The notes beneath the pieces were generated by a model. That model worked only from the letters and a program-made list of their open reading frames with translations, did not search any database and was not told the origin of the DNA. Source: Autumnicola tepida (lineage in GTDB: Bacteria > Bacteroidota > Bacteroidia > Flavobacteriales > Flavobacteriaceae). Taken from it: a DNA stretch of 64,000 nt. The position numbers were made by a program, and so were the translations under genes. Positions 40,694 through 49,732 of the stretch are shown here, one piece after another. The stretch covers positions 13,208 through 77,207 of the forward strand of contig NZ_JAVRHQ010000021.1 of NCBI RefSeq assembly GCF_031846485.1, in the 5' to 3' direction. Numbering within the stretch: position 1 is the first letter of the stretch; every line of letters starts with the position of its first letter.

Positions 40694-43468
40694 ATGGATA
40701 GATTTTCATTTCTAAATGCCGCACATACCGCCTATTTCGCAGAACTTTATGACCAGTATTTACAATATCCCGATAGTGTAGAGCCCAGTTGGAGGGCTTT
40801 TTTTCAGGGTTTTGATTTTGGATTGCAGCAGGATGGTGTCTCTCAGAAAGTTCTTGAGGAAGCGCCCGCCGGTTTTAAGGAAGGAGAAGTTCCTGAACAT
40901 GTGGTGAAGGAATTTCAGGTAATAAGGTTGATTGACGGATACCGCACCAGGGGGCATTTATTCACAAAAACAAATCCCGTAAGGGAAAGGAGACAGTATT
41001 CTCCTACTTTAGATATAGAAAATTTCGGCCTTTCCAGGGAAGATCTTAACACCACATTTAATGCAGGTGAAGTTCTGGGAATTGGCCCGAAGACGCTTCA
41101 GGAGATAATTAATCACCTGGACAATATATATTGCGAATCCATTGGGGTGGAATATATGTTTATCAGGAAGCCTGAAGAGATTGAATGGATTCAGAAGAAA
41201 CTCAACGTTAACGAGAACCATCCTAAATTTGGTGTTGACCAGAAAAAGCAAATTCTGAGGAAACTAAATGAAGCAGTTTCCTTTGAAGGATTTTTGCATA
41301 CCAAATATGTGGGCCAAAAGCGTTTCTCACTGGAAGGAGGAGAAAGCTTGATCCCTGCTCTGGACGCACTAATCGAAAAAGCTGCTGAGCTGGGAATTAA
41401 GGATTTTGTAATGGGAATGGCTCACCGGGGCCGCCTTAACACACTTACCAATATTTTTGGAAAGAGCGCCAAGGATATTTTTAGTGAGTTTGACGGGAAG
41501 GATTACGAGCAGGATATTTTTGACGGGGATGTAAAGTATCACCTGGGCTGGACTTCCTGCCGCACTACAGATAATGGCAATGACATAAATATTAATATTG
41601 CGCCAAACCCTTCTCACCTGGAAACAGTGGGATCTGTGGTAGAAGGTATCGCGCGGGCTAAAAAGGACCGGCATTATAATGGGGACAGCTCCAAAGTGCT
41701 TCCAATTCTTGTACATGGTGATGCGGCCATTGCTGCACAAGGTGTGGTGTATGAGGTGATACAAATGGCCCAGCTGGAAGGTTACAGCAATGGCGGAACC
41801 ATTCATATTGTGGTAAATAACCAGATTGGCTTTACCACCAACTATCTTGATGCCAGGTCTTCTACCTATTGTACAGACGTTGCCAAGGTTACTCTTTCTC
41901 CGGTGCTCCATGTAAATGCTGATGATGCCGAGGCGGTGGTGCATTCCATTTTATTTGCTTTGGAATTCAGGATGAAGTTCCATCGCGACGTTTTTATAGA
42001 TTTATTGGGTTACAGGAAGTACGGGCATAATGAAGGGGATGAGCCAAGATTTACCCAGCCTAAACTTTATAAAGCAATAGCCAAGCATAAAAATGCACGC
42101 GACATTTATGCTGAAAAACTTAAAAAAGAAGGCGTTATAGACGACAGTTTCCTGCAAAAGCTGGAAGATGATTATAAAGCAAGCCTGGAAGAAAGCCTGG
42201 ACGAATCCAGAAAAGAAGAGAAAACCAGGATTACCCCTATCATGCAGGATGAATGGGAGGGTTATGACAATGCCCAGGAAGATAAGATGATGGAGGAGGT
42301 AGATACCACTTATGAGCTGGAGAAGCTGGATAAGGTGGCGGAAGCTATTTCCAAACTTCCTGAAGGCAAAAAATTTATGCGTAAGATCGATAAGCTGGTA
42401 AAGCTTCGGCATAAAATGTATTTTGAAGACAATAAGCTGGATTGGTCTATGGCAGAACACTTGGCCTATGGTTCTCTTATGAAAGAAGGTTACCATGTGA
42501 GAATAAGCGGGCAGGATAGTGAAAGAGGGACATTCTCCCATCGTCATGCGGTTTTAAAAGTAGAAGACAGCGAAGAAGAAATTATTCTTCATAATAATAT
42601 AGAAGGAAGAACCGGCGAGTTTTTTATTTACAACTCTCCGCTTTCGGAATATGGAGTGGTGGGATTTGATTATGGTTATGCCATGGCAAGTCCGGATACA
42701 CTCACCATTTGGGAAGCCCAGTTTGGGGATTTTGTGAATGGTGCACAAATAATGATAGATCAGTATATTTCTGCGGCAGAAGATAAATGGAAGTTGCAGA
42801 ATGGCCTGGTGATGTTCCTTCCTCATGGCTATGAGGGCCAGGGAGCAGAACATTCTTCAGGTAGAATGGAACGGTTCCTTCAGCTTTGTGCAAAAGATAA
42901 CATGTACGTTGTAGATATCACCACGCCGGCAAATATGTTTCATTTGTTGAGAAGGCAGATGAAGGTTGGTTTCAGGAAACCCCTTATTGTTTTCACTCCA
43001 AAAAGTTTGTTGAGGCATCCAAAGGTGATTTCAACTAAAGAAGAATTTGCAAATGGTTCTTTCCAGCCGCTTTTAGATGAAGGGAATGCAGATGCAGGCA
43101 AGGTGAAAAGCCTCGTATTTTGTACCGGTAAATTCTATTACGACCTTCTTGCACACCGGGAAGAAAATGACCGGGACGATGTTGCCCTGGTGAGAATTGA
43201 GCAGTTGTTCCCGCTACCGGTTAAGCAAATGAAAGAAGTGATCAAGAAATATAAAAATGCCGATGACCTGGTTTGGGCTCAGGAAGAGCCAAGAAATATG
43301 GGAGCCTTCGGGCACTTGTTGCTGCATTTTGATGAAGCTAAAAACATGAGGATTTGTAGCAGGAGATTCTATGGTTCACCGGCTGCCGGAAGTTCAGTTC
43401 GTTTCAAGAAGCGTCACGAAAGGGTGATTGCCGGAGTTTTCGACAAATCCTTACAAGAATCAATTTAA
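40694..43468 (+). CDS. sucA: 2-oxoglutarate dehydrogenase E1 component
   Basis: A 924-residue thiamine-diphosphate enzyme that decarboxylates 2-oxoglutarate in the TCA cycle and passes succinyl to the E2 lipoyl arm. The N-terminal segment FFQGFDFG with the following helix is the E2-binding tail. The thiamine-binding region is GMAHRGRLNTL with GDAAIAAQGVVYE and NNQIGFTTN; the pyrimidine region is HNNIEGRTGEFFIYNSPLSE and beyond. Full length for the family. Forms an operon with the E2 gene 59 bases downstream; E3 is not in the window. Confidence 0.96.
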   Translation: MDRFSFLNAAHTAYFAELYDQYLQYPDSVEPSWRAFFQGFDFGLQQDGVSQKVLEEAPAGFKEGEVPEHVVKEFQVIRLIDGYRTRGHLFTKTNPVRERRQYSPTLDIENFGLSREDLNTTFNAGEVLGIGPKTLQEIINHLDNIYCESIGVEYMFIRKPEEIEWIQKKLNVNENHPKFGVDQKKQILRKLNEAVSFEGFLHTKYVGQKRFSLEGGESLIPALDALIEKAAELGIKDFVMGMAHRGRLNTLTNIFGKSAKDIFSEFDGKDYEQDIFDGDVKYHLGWTSCRTTDNGNDININIAPNPSHLETVGSVVEGIARAKKDRHYNGDSSKVLPILVHGDAAIAAQGVVYEVIQMAQLEGYSNGGTIHIVVNNQIGFTTNYLDARSSTYCTDVAKVTLSPVLHVNADDAEAVVHSILFALEFRMKFHRDVFIDLLGYRKYGHNEGDEPRFTQPKLYKAIAKHKNARDIYAEKLKKEGVIDDSFLQKLEDDYKASLEESLDESRKEEKTRITPIMQDEWEGYDNAQEDKMMEEVDTTYELEKLDKVAEAISKLPEGKKFMRKIDKLVKLRHKMYFEDNKLDWSMAEHLAYGSLMKEGYHVRISGQDSERGTFSHRHAVLKVEDSEEEIILHNNIEGRTGEFFIYNSPLSEYGVVGFDYGYAMASPDTLTIWEAQFGDFVNGAQIMIDQYISAAEDKWKLQNGLVMFLPHGYEGQGAEHSSGRMERFLQLCAKDNMYVVDITTPANMFHLLRRQMKVGFRKPLIVFTPKSLLRHPKVISTKEEFANGSFQPLLDEGNADAGKVKSLVFCTGKFYYDLLAHREENDRDDVALVRIEQLFPLPVKQMKEVIKKYKNADDLVWAQEEPRNMGAFGHLLLHFDEAKNMRICSRRFYGSPAAGSSVRFKKRHERVIAGVFDKSLQESI

Positions 43469-43527
43469 TATATAACAAAGAATAACTTTTCTGTTTAGGC
43501 AGAAGACCAAAAATAAAAATTAAGATC

Positions 43528-44799
43528 ATGGCCTTAGAAATGAAAGTTCCTTCTCCAGGGGAATCCATCACAGAAGTTGAAATAGCACAATGGTTAGTGG
43601 AAGATGGAGATTACGTTGAAAAAGATCAGGCAATAGCCGAAGTAGATAGTGATAAAGCTACTCTTGAGCTTCCGGCAGAAGCCAGCGGAATTATCACACT
43701 AAAAGCTGAAGAAGGTGACGCCGTGGCTGTTGGAGAAGTGGTATGTTTAATAGATACCGATGCTCCAAAACCAGGAGGCGGGGATAGTAAAGACGAATCT
43801 GCTGAAGAGGAAGTAACAGAGCAGGAAGAGGAAACTTCAACTAAGGCAGATAGTGATAAGGCGGAGCCAAAAGAAGAAAAACCTTCAAAATCTACAACTC
43901 CTGAACAAAAACAGGATACTTATGCTTCAGGAAGCCCTTCGCCTGCGGCTAAAAAAATACTTGATGAAAAAGGAATGGATTCCAAATCTGTGAAAGGAAC
44001 CGGTAGAGACGGCAGGATAACTAAAGAAGATGCCGTACAGGCAAAAGCTTCTATGGGAACTCCCGGTACCGGAAAAAGGGGAGAATCCCGTAAAAAAATG
44101 TCTATGCTGCGCCGCAAGGTAGCAGAAAGGCTGGTAAGTGCAAAAACAGAAACCGCCATGCTGACTACTTTTAATGAAGTAGACATGTCTCCTATTTTCG
44201 CGCTTCGTAAAAAATATAAAGAAGAGTTTAAAGATAAACACGGGGTAAGCCTCGGGTTTATGAGCTTCTTCACTTTAGCGGTAACCCGCGCCTTAGATTT
44301 ATTTCCTGATGTTAATTCCATGATAGATGGGGATTACAAGGTAAGCTATGATTACAAGGATATCAGTATCGCGGTTTCCGGCCCAAAAGGACTTATGGTG
44401 CCGGTAATTAGAAATGCCGAAAACCTTAGCTTTAGAGGGGTTGAAGATGAAGTGAAACGTCTGGCTTTAAAAGCGAGGGACGGGAATATCACTGTAGACG
44501 ATATGACTGGTGGAACTTTCACAATCACCAACGGTGGGGTTTTCGGTTCTATGTTGTCTACTCCTATTATTAATCCTCCTCAAAGTGCCATCCTTGGAAT
44601 GCACAATATTGTGGAGCGTCCTGTGGCAATAGATGGCCATGTGGAAATTCGGCCAATCATGTATGTGGCGCTTTCTTACGACCACCGTATAATTGATGGA
44701 AAAGAGTCGGTAAGTTTCCTTGTTGCTGTTAAAGAAGCCCTGGAGAATCCTGAAGAATTGCTGATGGACAACGATGTAAAAAGAGCTCTGGAACTGTAA
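43528..44799 (+). CDS. sucB: Dihydrolipoamide succinyltransferase (E2 of 2-oxoglutarate dehydrogenase)
   Basis: A 423-residue E2. The lipoyl domain (1-80) carries the modified lysine K43 in EVDSDKATLEL. A charged, flexible linker (about 85-135) leads to a peripheral-subunit-binding domain (about 132-170, SPAAKKILDEKGMD) and the catalytic domain with the DHRIIDG motif (H386, D390). A single lipoyl domain matches other bacterial SucB. Follows sucA, and a terminator closes the operon. Confidence 0.95.
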   Translation: MALEMKVPSPGESITEVEIAQWLVEDGDYVEKDQAIAEVDSDKATLELPAEASGIITLKAEEGDAVAVGEVVCLIDTDAPKPGGGDSKDESAEEEVTEQEEETSTKADSDKAEPKEEKPSKSTTPEQKQDTYASGSPSPAAKKILDEKGMDSKSVKGTGRDGRITKEDAVQAKASMGTPGTGKRGESRKKMSMLRRKVAERLVSAKTETAMLTTFNEVDMSPIFALRKKYKEEFKDKHGVSLGFMSFFTLAVTRALDLFPDVNSMIDGDYKVSYDYKDISIAVSGPKGLMVPVIRNAENLSFRGVEDEVKRLALKARDGNITVDDMTGGTFTITNGGVFGSMLSTPIINPPQSAILGMHNIVERPVAIDGHVEIRPIMYVALSYDHRIIDGKESVSFLVAVKEALENPEELLMDNDVKRALEL

Positions 44800-44818
44800 A
44801 GTTTTTCAGATCAGCAAA

Positions 44819-44850
44819 AAAAAGCCACATGAAAATGCGGCTTTTTTTTT
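44819..44850 (+). terminator. Terminator of sucAB
   Basis: AAAGCCACAT-GAAA-ATGCGGCTTT, one A-C mismatch, followed by a T-tract of seven or more. It also faces the small minus-strand ORF, so it may work in both directions. Confidence 0.75.
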
Positions 44851-44861
44851 GCTAATCAAAT

Positions 44862-44981
44862 TTAAAATAAGAAGTATAGATTTAAGATATTCAGGAATAA
44901 GACGCCGGCGACGATAATGGCCAGGATGATGAATGACACCGGTTCTAAACTTCTTTTCTTAATAATATGCATTTCTAACAT
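44862..44981 (-). CDS. Possible 39-residue single-helix membrane protein
   Basis: ATG at 44981 opens 39 codons to TAA at 44864-44862. The peptide begins with basic residues (MLEMHIIKKRSLEP) and continues as one long hydrophobic helix (about 16-39, rich in I, L, V, A, F), with no polar residue until N31. This charge pattern is that of a real small membrane protein, and the frame fills the sucAB-to-protease gap. It is close to the convergent terminator. No family is recognised and expression is unproven. Confidence 0.4.
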   Translation of the reverse strand: MLEMHIIKKRSLEPVSFIILAIIVAGVLFLNILNLYFLF

Positions 44982-45144
44982 TAACTTCTTCAAATATACA
45001 TATCCCTCACCTTCAGCAAAAGGGGAAAAATCCCCTATTTTATTCTAAAAAGGGTAAATACCCCGATGCTCGCATCGTTAGTAAATGTTATAAAGTTTGA
45101 AAACGTGTTCCATTAAAATGCTCCGCGGGCTTGCCCCAGAAACT
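44982..45144. other. Short non-coding stretch
   Basis: A G/C-patterned segment (CCCCGATGCTCGCATCGTTA around 45061) precedes the protease stop. I see a short inverted repeat GATGC-TC-GCATC but no gene or clear terminator. Confidence 0.3.
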
Positions 45145-45582
45145 TTACTTCAGATAAAGCGCTTTTTTGCCGTAGTCTATTACAGCCTTTCCCTTTTTAA
45201 GCAAATCGGCACCAATAATCCCGTGTACTTTTTCAGCGTCATGGTTTATAAGCGCCTCGTTTACATGTCTTAGATCAAAAAGCACCAGGTCTACTTTTTT
45301 CTTTTTCCAGCCTTTTATCTGGATGAGGTTCTTTTGCGCAATTTGGGTAAGCATATTTGTGGCTCCTGCTCCCGCGGCCTTTACATCGCTGTCTTCAGCA
45401 ATCAGTTTAAAATGCTTTACGGCTTCCATTCCCACACAGGTGCTGGAGGCCCCGGTATCTAAAATAAAGTTCCCTTCAATATTATTGATTTTCGCAACTA
45501 TTTCAATATGATTGGTTTTGGTGTATTTAAATTTTACCCGGTGATATCCTTTTTCTTCCAGCAATTTTCTTAGAGACGACAT
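45145..45582 (-). CDS. Retropepsin-like aspartic protease (clan AA)
   Basis: A 145-residue single-domain aspartic protease. The active-site motif is FILDTGASST (D42, T43, G44) and the second signature GIIGADLL is near the C terminus; two such units would pair as a dimer. No signal peptide, so probably cytoplasmic. The frame can start at GTG 45597, but that codon lies in a TAnnTTTG element (45604-45597), so ATG 45582 (MSSLRKLLEEKG) is chosen. Substrate unknown. Confidence 0.85.
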   Translation of the reverse strand: MSSLRKLLEEKGYHRVKFKYTKTNHIEIVAKINNIEGNFILDTGASSTCVGMEAVKHFKLIAEDSDVKAAGAGATNMLTQIAQKNLIQIKGWKKKKVDLVLFDLRHVNEALINHDAEKVHGIIGADLLKKGKAVIDYGKKALYLK

Positions 45583-45596
45583 TCTTTCTTTTTTCA

Positions 45597-45604
45597 CAAA
45601 GATA
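45597..45604 (-). promoter_or_regulatory. -7 element of the aspartic protease gene (candidate)
   Basis: TATCTTTG on the minus strand; start of transcription near 45590, about 8 bases before the ATG. No partner TTG. Confidence 0.45.
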
Positions 45605-45620
45605 GGTCTTCAAAATAAAT

Positions 45621-45628
45621 TATTTTTG
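45621..45628 (+). promoter_or_regulatory. -7 element of the TatD gene, implying a leaderless mRNA (candidate)
   Basis: TATTTTTG ends 5 bases before the ATG at 45634. With the usual distance of 6-7 bases to the start of transcription, the mRNA would begin at or next to the ATG. Confidence 0.4.
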
Positions 45629-45633
45629 CGTTT

Positions 45634-46401
45634 ATGATTTTAACAGATACACACACGCATTTATACAGCGAGGCTTTTGCTGAAGATAGGAAAGAAGCAA
45701 TTTCCAAAGCATTTGAAGCAGGAATTGAACGCTTTTTTATTCCGGCCATAGATTCTGAATATGTAAAGGGAATGTATGAGCTGCAAGCCACTTACCCTGA
45801 AAATGTTTTTTTAATGATGGGACTGCACCCAACGCATGTAAAAGAAAATTTTGAGGAAGAACTGGAAAATGTGGAAGCGCAGTTTAACAAAAGAAGTTTT
45901 TATGCGGTGGGTGAAATCGGGATAGATCTGTACTGGGATAAAAGCACTCTTGAAATTCAGCAGGAAGCTTTTAAAAGGCAGATACACCTGGCAAAAAAGT
46001 ACAAATTACCCATTGTAATCCATTGTCGTGAAGCTTTTGATGAGGTTTTTGAAGTCCTGGAAAGTGAAAAAGGGGAAGGCCTCTTCGGGATTTTTCATTG
46101 CTTCACAGGAACTTTAGAACAGGCGAAGAAAGCTCTTTCGTATAATATGAAGCTTGGAATAGGAGGAGTGGTTACCTTTAAAAATGGAAAAATCGACCAG
46201 TTCCTGGACCAGATTCCTATTGAAGAAATTGTGCTGGAAACCGATGCGCCTTACCTCGCACCTACTCCTTTCCGCGGAAAAAGAAACGATCCTGTTTACC
46301 TTTTGAAAATAGCTGAAAAAATAGCGGATATCTATAATTTAGAGGTGGAAGAAGTGGCAAAAATCACTACGGCAAATTCTAAAAAAGTTTTTGGAGCGTA
46401 A
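45634..46401 (+). CDS. TatD-family metal-dependent hydrolase
   Basis: A 255-residue TIM-barrel metallohydrolase. Metal ligands H7 and H9 in TDTHTHLY, the glutamate in VGEIGIDLY, the histidines in IVIHCREAF and FHCFTG, and the acid in LETDAPYLAP are all present. TatD-family members act as magnesium-dependent DNases or exonucleases. Full length for the family. Divergent from the protease, with a minimal shared control region of about 50 bases. Confidence 0.93.
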   Translation: MILTDTHTHLYSEAFAEDRKEAISKAFEAGIERFFIPAIDSEYVKGMYELQATYPENVFLMMGLHPTHVKENFEEELENVEAQFNKRSFYAVGEIGIDLYWDKSTLEIQQEAFKRQIHLAKKYKLPIVIHCREAFDEVFEVLESEKGEGLFGIFHCFTGTLEQAKKALSYNMKLGIGGVVTFKNGKIDQFLDQIPIEEIVLETDAPYLAPTPFRGKRNDPVYLLKIAEKIADIYNLEVEEVAKITTANSKKVFGA

Positions 46402-46523
46402 AAACCTGGAATTTTATATTTTCTTTATTAGCCGCCGCGAGCTATTGAAAGAGTTTTGATTATATTGCCTTTAAAAGATAAAAGTTTAATTTATAGCTGT
46501 TGAAGCATAGATAAAAAGAATTA

Positions 46524-47666
46524 GTGAGCGATTTTGAAGATATAAGATTTTATAAAGATGAAGAAGTGGAGGAAGCCCTTCGGGAGTATGTAAGGCATCC
46601 TATGGTTAAAGCACTGCTTCAGTTTACTTTTCCGGAAAAAGAATATCCTGAAATTGAAGAATTAGTGGTGGCATGCCGTTCTATAAGGGATTTCCAGACC
46701 AGGGTGATATACCATTCCGTAGAAAAAGTGCTGGAAAAAACCACTGAAGGCCTTACTTACAGCGGTTTTGATAAGCTGAAGCAAGACGAATCTTATTTTT
46801 ATATTTCCAATCACCGGGATATTATCCTGGACACTTCTCTGCTCAATTATACCTTATATGATCATAATTTGATCATGACCGCTTCAGCAATAGGCAATAA
46901 TCTTGTTCAAAAGAATTTTCTTCTGGCGCTTTCCCGGCTTAACCGCAATTTCCTGGTACTTCGGGGCCTGGGGCCAAGGGAAATGCTGAAAAGTTCCATG
47001 AAACTTTCAGAATATATCAGGAAACTTCTTTTTGAAGATAACAGGTCGGTCTGGATGGCCCAGCGAGAGGGGCGCACTAAAGATGGCAGCGACCATACGC
47101 AGCAGGGGGTTTTAAAAATGCTTGCAATGGCTAAAGGAGACATGAGCCTGGCCGAGTATTTTACACAGTTGAAGATGGTGCCCGTGGCAATGTCTTATGA
47201 ATTTGATCCTACCGATATTCTAAAAATGCCTGAACTAATGGCCAAGCGAATGCAGGAAACCTACGTGAAATCTGCAAACGAGGATTTTAATTCCATAATG
47301 CAGGGCGCACTGGGCCAAAAGGGAAGAATCCATATTAGTGCCTGCGGAGTTTTGGATGAGAAAGTTTTTGCTGAAATTGAAAATAACGCGGGTTCAGTAA
47401 ATGATCAGCTCAAGGCCGTGGCAGAGAAGATTGATCAGAAAATATATGAAAACTACAAATTATGGCCTGCAAATTACATCGCCTGTGATTTGGTAAATAA
47501 TAATGAGAAGTACGCTTCAAAATATACCGATAAGGAAAAACGGCAGTTTGAAAGGAGGCTTACCAGAAGGGTAGGTTATAAAAATGCGCTGGAGCTCAAC
47601 AGTTATCTGCTTATGTATGCAAATCCTGTGATCAACAAAGAAAGCATGTATGAGAAAAAGAGCTAA
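46524..47666 (+). CDS. Acyltransferase of glycerophospholipid synthesis type
   Basis: A 380-residue acyltransferase related to 1-acylglycerol-3-phosphate acyltransferases (PlsC superfamily), probably placing fatty acyl groups on glycerolipids at the cytoplasmic membrane. The catalytic block is YFYISNHRDIILD (H97, D103); its spacing is H-x5-D, one residue longer than the usual H-x4-D. The phosphate-binding segment is MAQREGRTKDGSD. No long membrane helix is apparent. GTG is the start (46524); no ATG near. Overlaps ansA by 17 bases. Confidence 0.78.
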   Translation: MSDFEDIRFYKDEEVEEALREYVRHPMVKALLQFTFPEKEYPEIEELVVACRSIRDFQTRVIYHSVEKVLEKTTEGLTYSGFDKLKQDESYFYISNHRDIILDTSLLNYTLYDHNLIMTASAIGNNLVQKNFLLALSRLNRNFLVLRGLGPREMLKSSMKLSEYIRKLLFEDNRSVWMAQREGRTKDGSDHTQQGVLKMLAMAKGDMSLAEYFTQLKMVPVAMSYEFDPTDILKMPELMAKRMQETYVKSANEDFNSIMQGALGQKGRIHISACGVLDEKVFAEIENNAGSVNDQLKAVAEKIDQKIYENYKLWPANYIACDLVNNNEKYASKYTDKEKRQFERRLTRRVGYKNALELNSYLLMYANPVINKESMYEKKS

Positions 47667-48678
47667 AATCCTGCTCGTCTACACCGGTGGCACCATCGGG
47701 ATGATAAAGGATTATGAAACAGGCGCGTTAAAAGCTTTTAATTTTGATGAATTGTTGCAAAACATTCCCGAACTAAAGATTCTGGAACACGAAATCCATA
47801 CGGTGAGCTTCGAGCATCCTATAGATTCATCAAATATGAACACAGAATGCTGGCTGCAAATTGCTGAAACCATAGCTGAAAGTTATGATGAATATGATGG
47901 TTTTGTAGTGCTTCACGGGAGCGATACCATGTCTTATACCGCTTCTGCACTCAGTTTTATGTTTGAAAATCTTCATAAGCCAATTATTTTTACCGGCTCG
48001 CAGCTGCCTATTGGAGATCTGCGGACAGACGCGAAAGAAAATTTGATTACGAGTATACAGATTGCAGGTCTGCAAAGAAAAGGCAAGCCTTTTTTATCTG
48101 AGGTAGGCCTTTATTTCGAATATAAACTTTATCGTGCTAACAGGACCACAAAAATAAATGCAGAGCATTTTCAGGCTTTCGCTTCTCCTAATTACATGCC
48201 TTTGGCAGAATCTGGCGTTTATCTTTCGGTGAATGATCAGGCGATATGGAAAGCAGATAAAAAGCAAAAAATGAAACTGCATAAGGAACTGTGCCGGGAT
48301 ATCCTTATTCTGAAAATGTTTCCGGGAATTACTGCGGATACAGTGGAGTATCTTCTTTCGAAAGAAAATCTAAAAGGAGTTATTCTGGAAACCTACGGAA
48401 GTGGAAATGCACCCAACGATAAATGGTTTCTTGATATTCTGAAGGAAAAGATCACCTCAGGCTTAAGAATTGTGAATGTGACGCAGTGTATAGGTGGAAG
48501 CGTTGCCATGGGAAATTATGAAACCAGTACTGAGCTGAAACACATAGGAGTAGTCTCGGGAAAAGATATAACTACAGAAGCAGCTGTGGGAAAACTGATG
48601 TATTTATTGGAAAAAGATTTATCTCCCAAAGTATTTAAAACTATCTTTGAAACATCATTAAGGGGCGAAATGTCATAA
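47650..48678 (+). CDS. ansA: L-asparaginase, type I
   Basis: A 342-residue cytoplasmic asparaginase of the AnsA class, hydrolysing asparagine to aspartate and ammonia. The catalytic threonines lie in YTGGTIGM (T12, T15) and VVLHGSDTMSYTA; no signal peptide, consistent with type I. Starts with ATG 47650, inside the last codons of the acyltransferase, and ends shortly before tRNA-Ser. ETYGSGNAP is the C-terminal active-site neighbour. Confidence 0.93.
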   Translation: MRKRAKILLVYTGGTIGMIKDYETGALKAFNFDELLQNIPELKILEHEIHTVSFEHPIDSSNMNTECWLQIAETIAESYDEYDGFVVLHGSDTMSYTASALSFMFENLHKPIIFTGSQLPIGDLRTDAKENLITSIQIAGLQRKGKPFLSEVGLYFEYKLYRANRTTKINAEHFQAFASPNYMPLAESGVYLSVNDQAIWKADKKQKMKLHKELCRDILILKMFPGITADTVEYLLSKENLKGVILETYGSGNAPNDKWFLDILKEKITSGLRIVNVTQCIGGSVAMGNYETSTELKHIGVVSGKDITTEAAVGKLMYLLEKDLSPKVFKTIFETSLRGEMS

Positions 48679-48749
48679 AAATTAACGCATCATGCTTGAA
48701 GATGTATTATTTTTTTTGTTATTTGCCGCACCGTTGTAAACATTTGAAT

Positions 48750-48837
48750 AGAGAGGTGGCCGAGTGGTCGAAGGCGCACGCCTGGAAAGTGTGTATACGC
48801 CAAAAGCGTATCGAGGGTTCGAATCCCTTCCTCTCTG
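48750..48837 (+). tRNA. tRNA-Ser (anticodon GGA)
   Basis: An 88-base cloverleaf with a 7-bp acceptor stem AGAGAGG/CCTCTCT and discriminator G. The anticodon arm CACGC-CTGGAAA-GTGTG gives anticodon GGA. A long variable arm TATACGC-CAAAA-GCGTATC is typical of serine tRNAs, and the T arm GAGGG-TTCGAAT-CCCTT is intact. CCA is not encoded (GCTAAG follows). Confidence 0.96.
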
Positions 48838-48905
48838 CTAAGTGTTTTATTGAAAACTTATTTTTATATTTAACCCTTTAACTAATTAAATTAAGACAAA
48901 CAGTA

Positions 48906-49715
48906 ATGAAAAGATTATTTTCTATTTTGGTAATCGCCGCGATTATGGTGCTTGGGGCCGGTAATCTAAATGCGGCAAACAATGTGAAAACATTGCCGAG
49001 CACATCCATCGTAAACTTTGTGCAACAAGATGAGGATGCCGCAGCTGCTGACGAAGTGGGTGACGAAGAATCGGCTGGTTTTCATCAGGAATTAAAAAGA
49101 CGTTTCATAGAAGGTGGTCCTGGATTTATGGGGATTGTTCTTTTGTGTCTGATTCTTGGTTTGGCTATTGCCATTGAGAGAATTATCTATTTAAACCTGG
49201 CTACAACAAACACTAAAAAACTTGCTCAGGATGTTGAAGACGCTCTTAAAAGTGGTGGTGTTGAAGCAGCTAAAGAAGTTTGTAGAAACACCCGTGGTCC
49301 TGTTGCATCTATTTATTATCAGGGGCTTGACCGTGCAGATGAAAGTATAGAGGCTGCAGAAAAAGCGGTTGTTGCCTATGGTGGAGTACAAATGGGACAG
49401 CTTGAGAAAAACGTATCATGGGTATCTTTATTTATCGCTCTTGCTCCTATGCTTGGGTTCATGGGTACGGTAATTGGTATGATCCAGGCTTTTGATAGAA
49501 TTGAAGCTGCGGGAGATATGCAGCCTTCACTTGTTGCCGGTGGTATTAAAGTGGCACTTCTTACAACCGTATTTGGTCTGATTGTTGCAATTATACTTCA
49601 GATTTTCTATAACTACATCATCGCGAAAATTGACAGTATCGTAAACGATATGGAAGATGCGTCAATCCTTTTGATTGATATGTTGGTAGATTATAAAAAC
49701 AGAAAAAGAGTTTAA
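48906..49715 (+). CDS. exbB: ExbB / TolQ / MotA-family proton channel
   Basis: A 269-residue inner-membrane protein with a signal-like leader (1-23, GAGNLNAA) and then three helices (about 77-97, 175-195, 220-245). The proton-channel block is LAPMLGFMGTVIGMIQAF. With ExbD it converts proton motive force into work for TonB-type import or envelope functions. Starts the operon exbB-membrane protein-exbD-exbD, 68 bases after tRNA-Ser. The extra N-terminal helix is common in Bacteroidota. Confidence 0.93.
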   Translation: MKRLFSILVIAAIMVLGAGNLNAANNVKTLPSTSIVNFVQQDEDAAAADEVGDEESAGFHQELKRRFIEGGPGFMGIVLLCLILGLAIAIERIIYLNLATTNTKKLAQDVEDALKSGGVEAAKEVCRNTRGPVASIYYQGLDRADESIEAAEKAVVAYGGVQMGQLEKNVSWVSLFIALAPMLGFMGTVIGMIQAFDRIEAAGDMQPSLVAGGIKVALLTTVFGLIVAIILQIFYNYIIAKIDSIVNDMEDASILLIDMLVDYKNRKRV

Positions 49716-49732
49716 GACCAGAAAAAATAATT

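Noticed and set aside
41369..41944. 191-codon frame opposite to sucA
   Set aside because: Lies entirely within sucA on the other strand, with sequence that mirrors conserved E1 codons; no family motif.
42002..42547. 181-codon frame opposite to sucA
   Set aside because: Antisense shadow, biased by the codon use of sucA.
45061..45130. Possible terminator or small RNA between the small ORF and the protease gene
   Set aside because: The inverted repeat GATGC-TC-GCATC is too short and lacks a T-tract, so no call was made.
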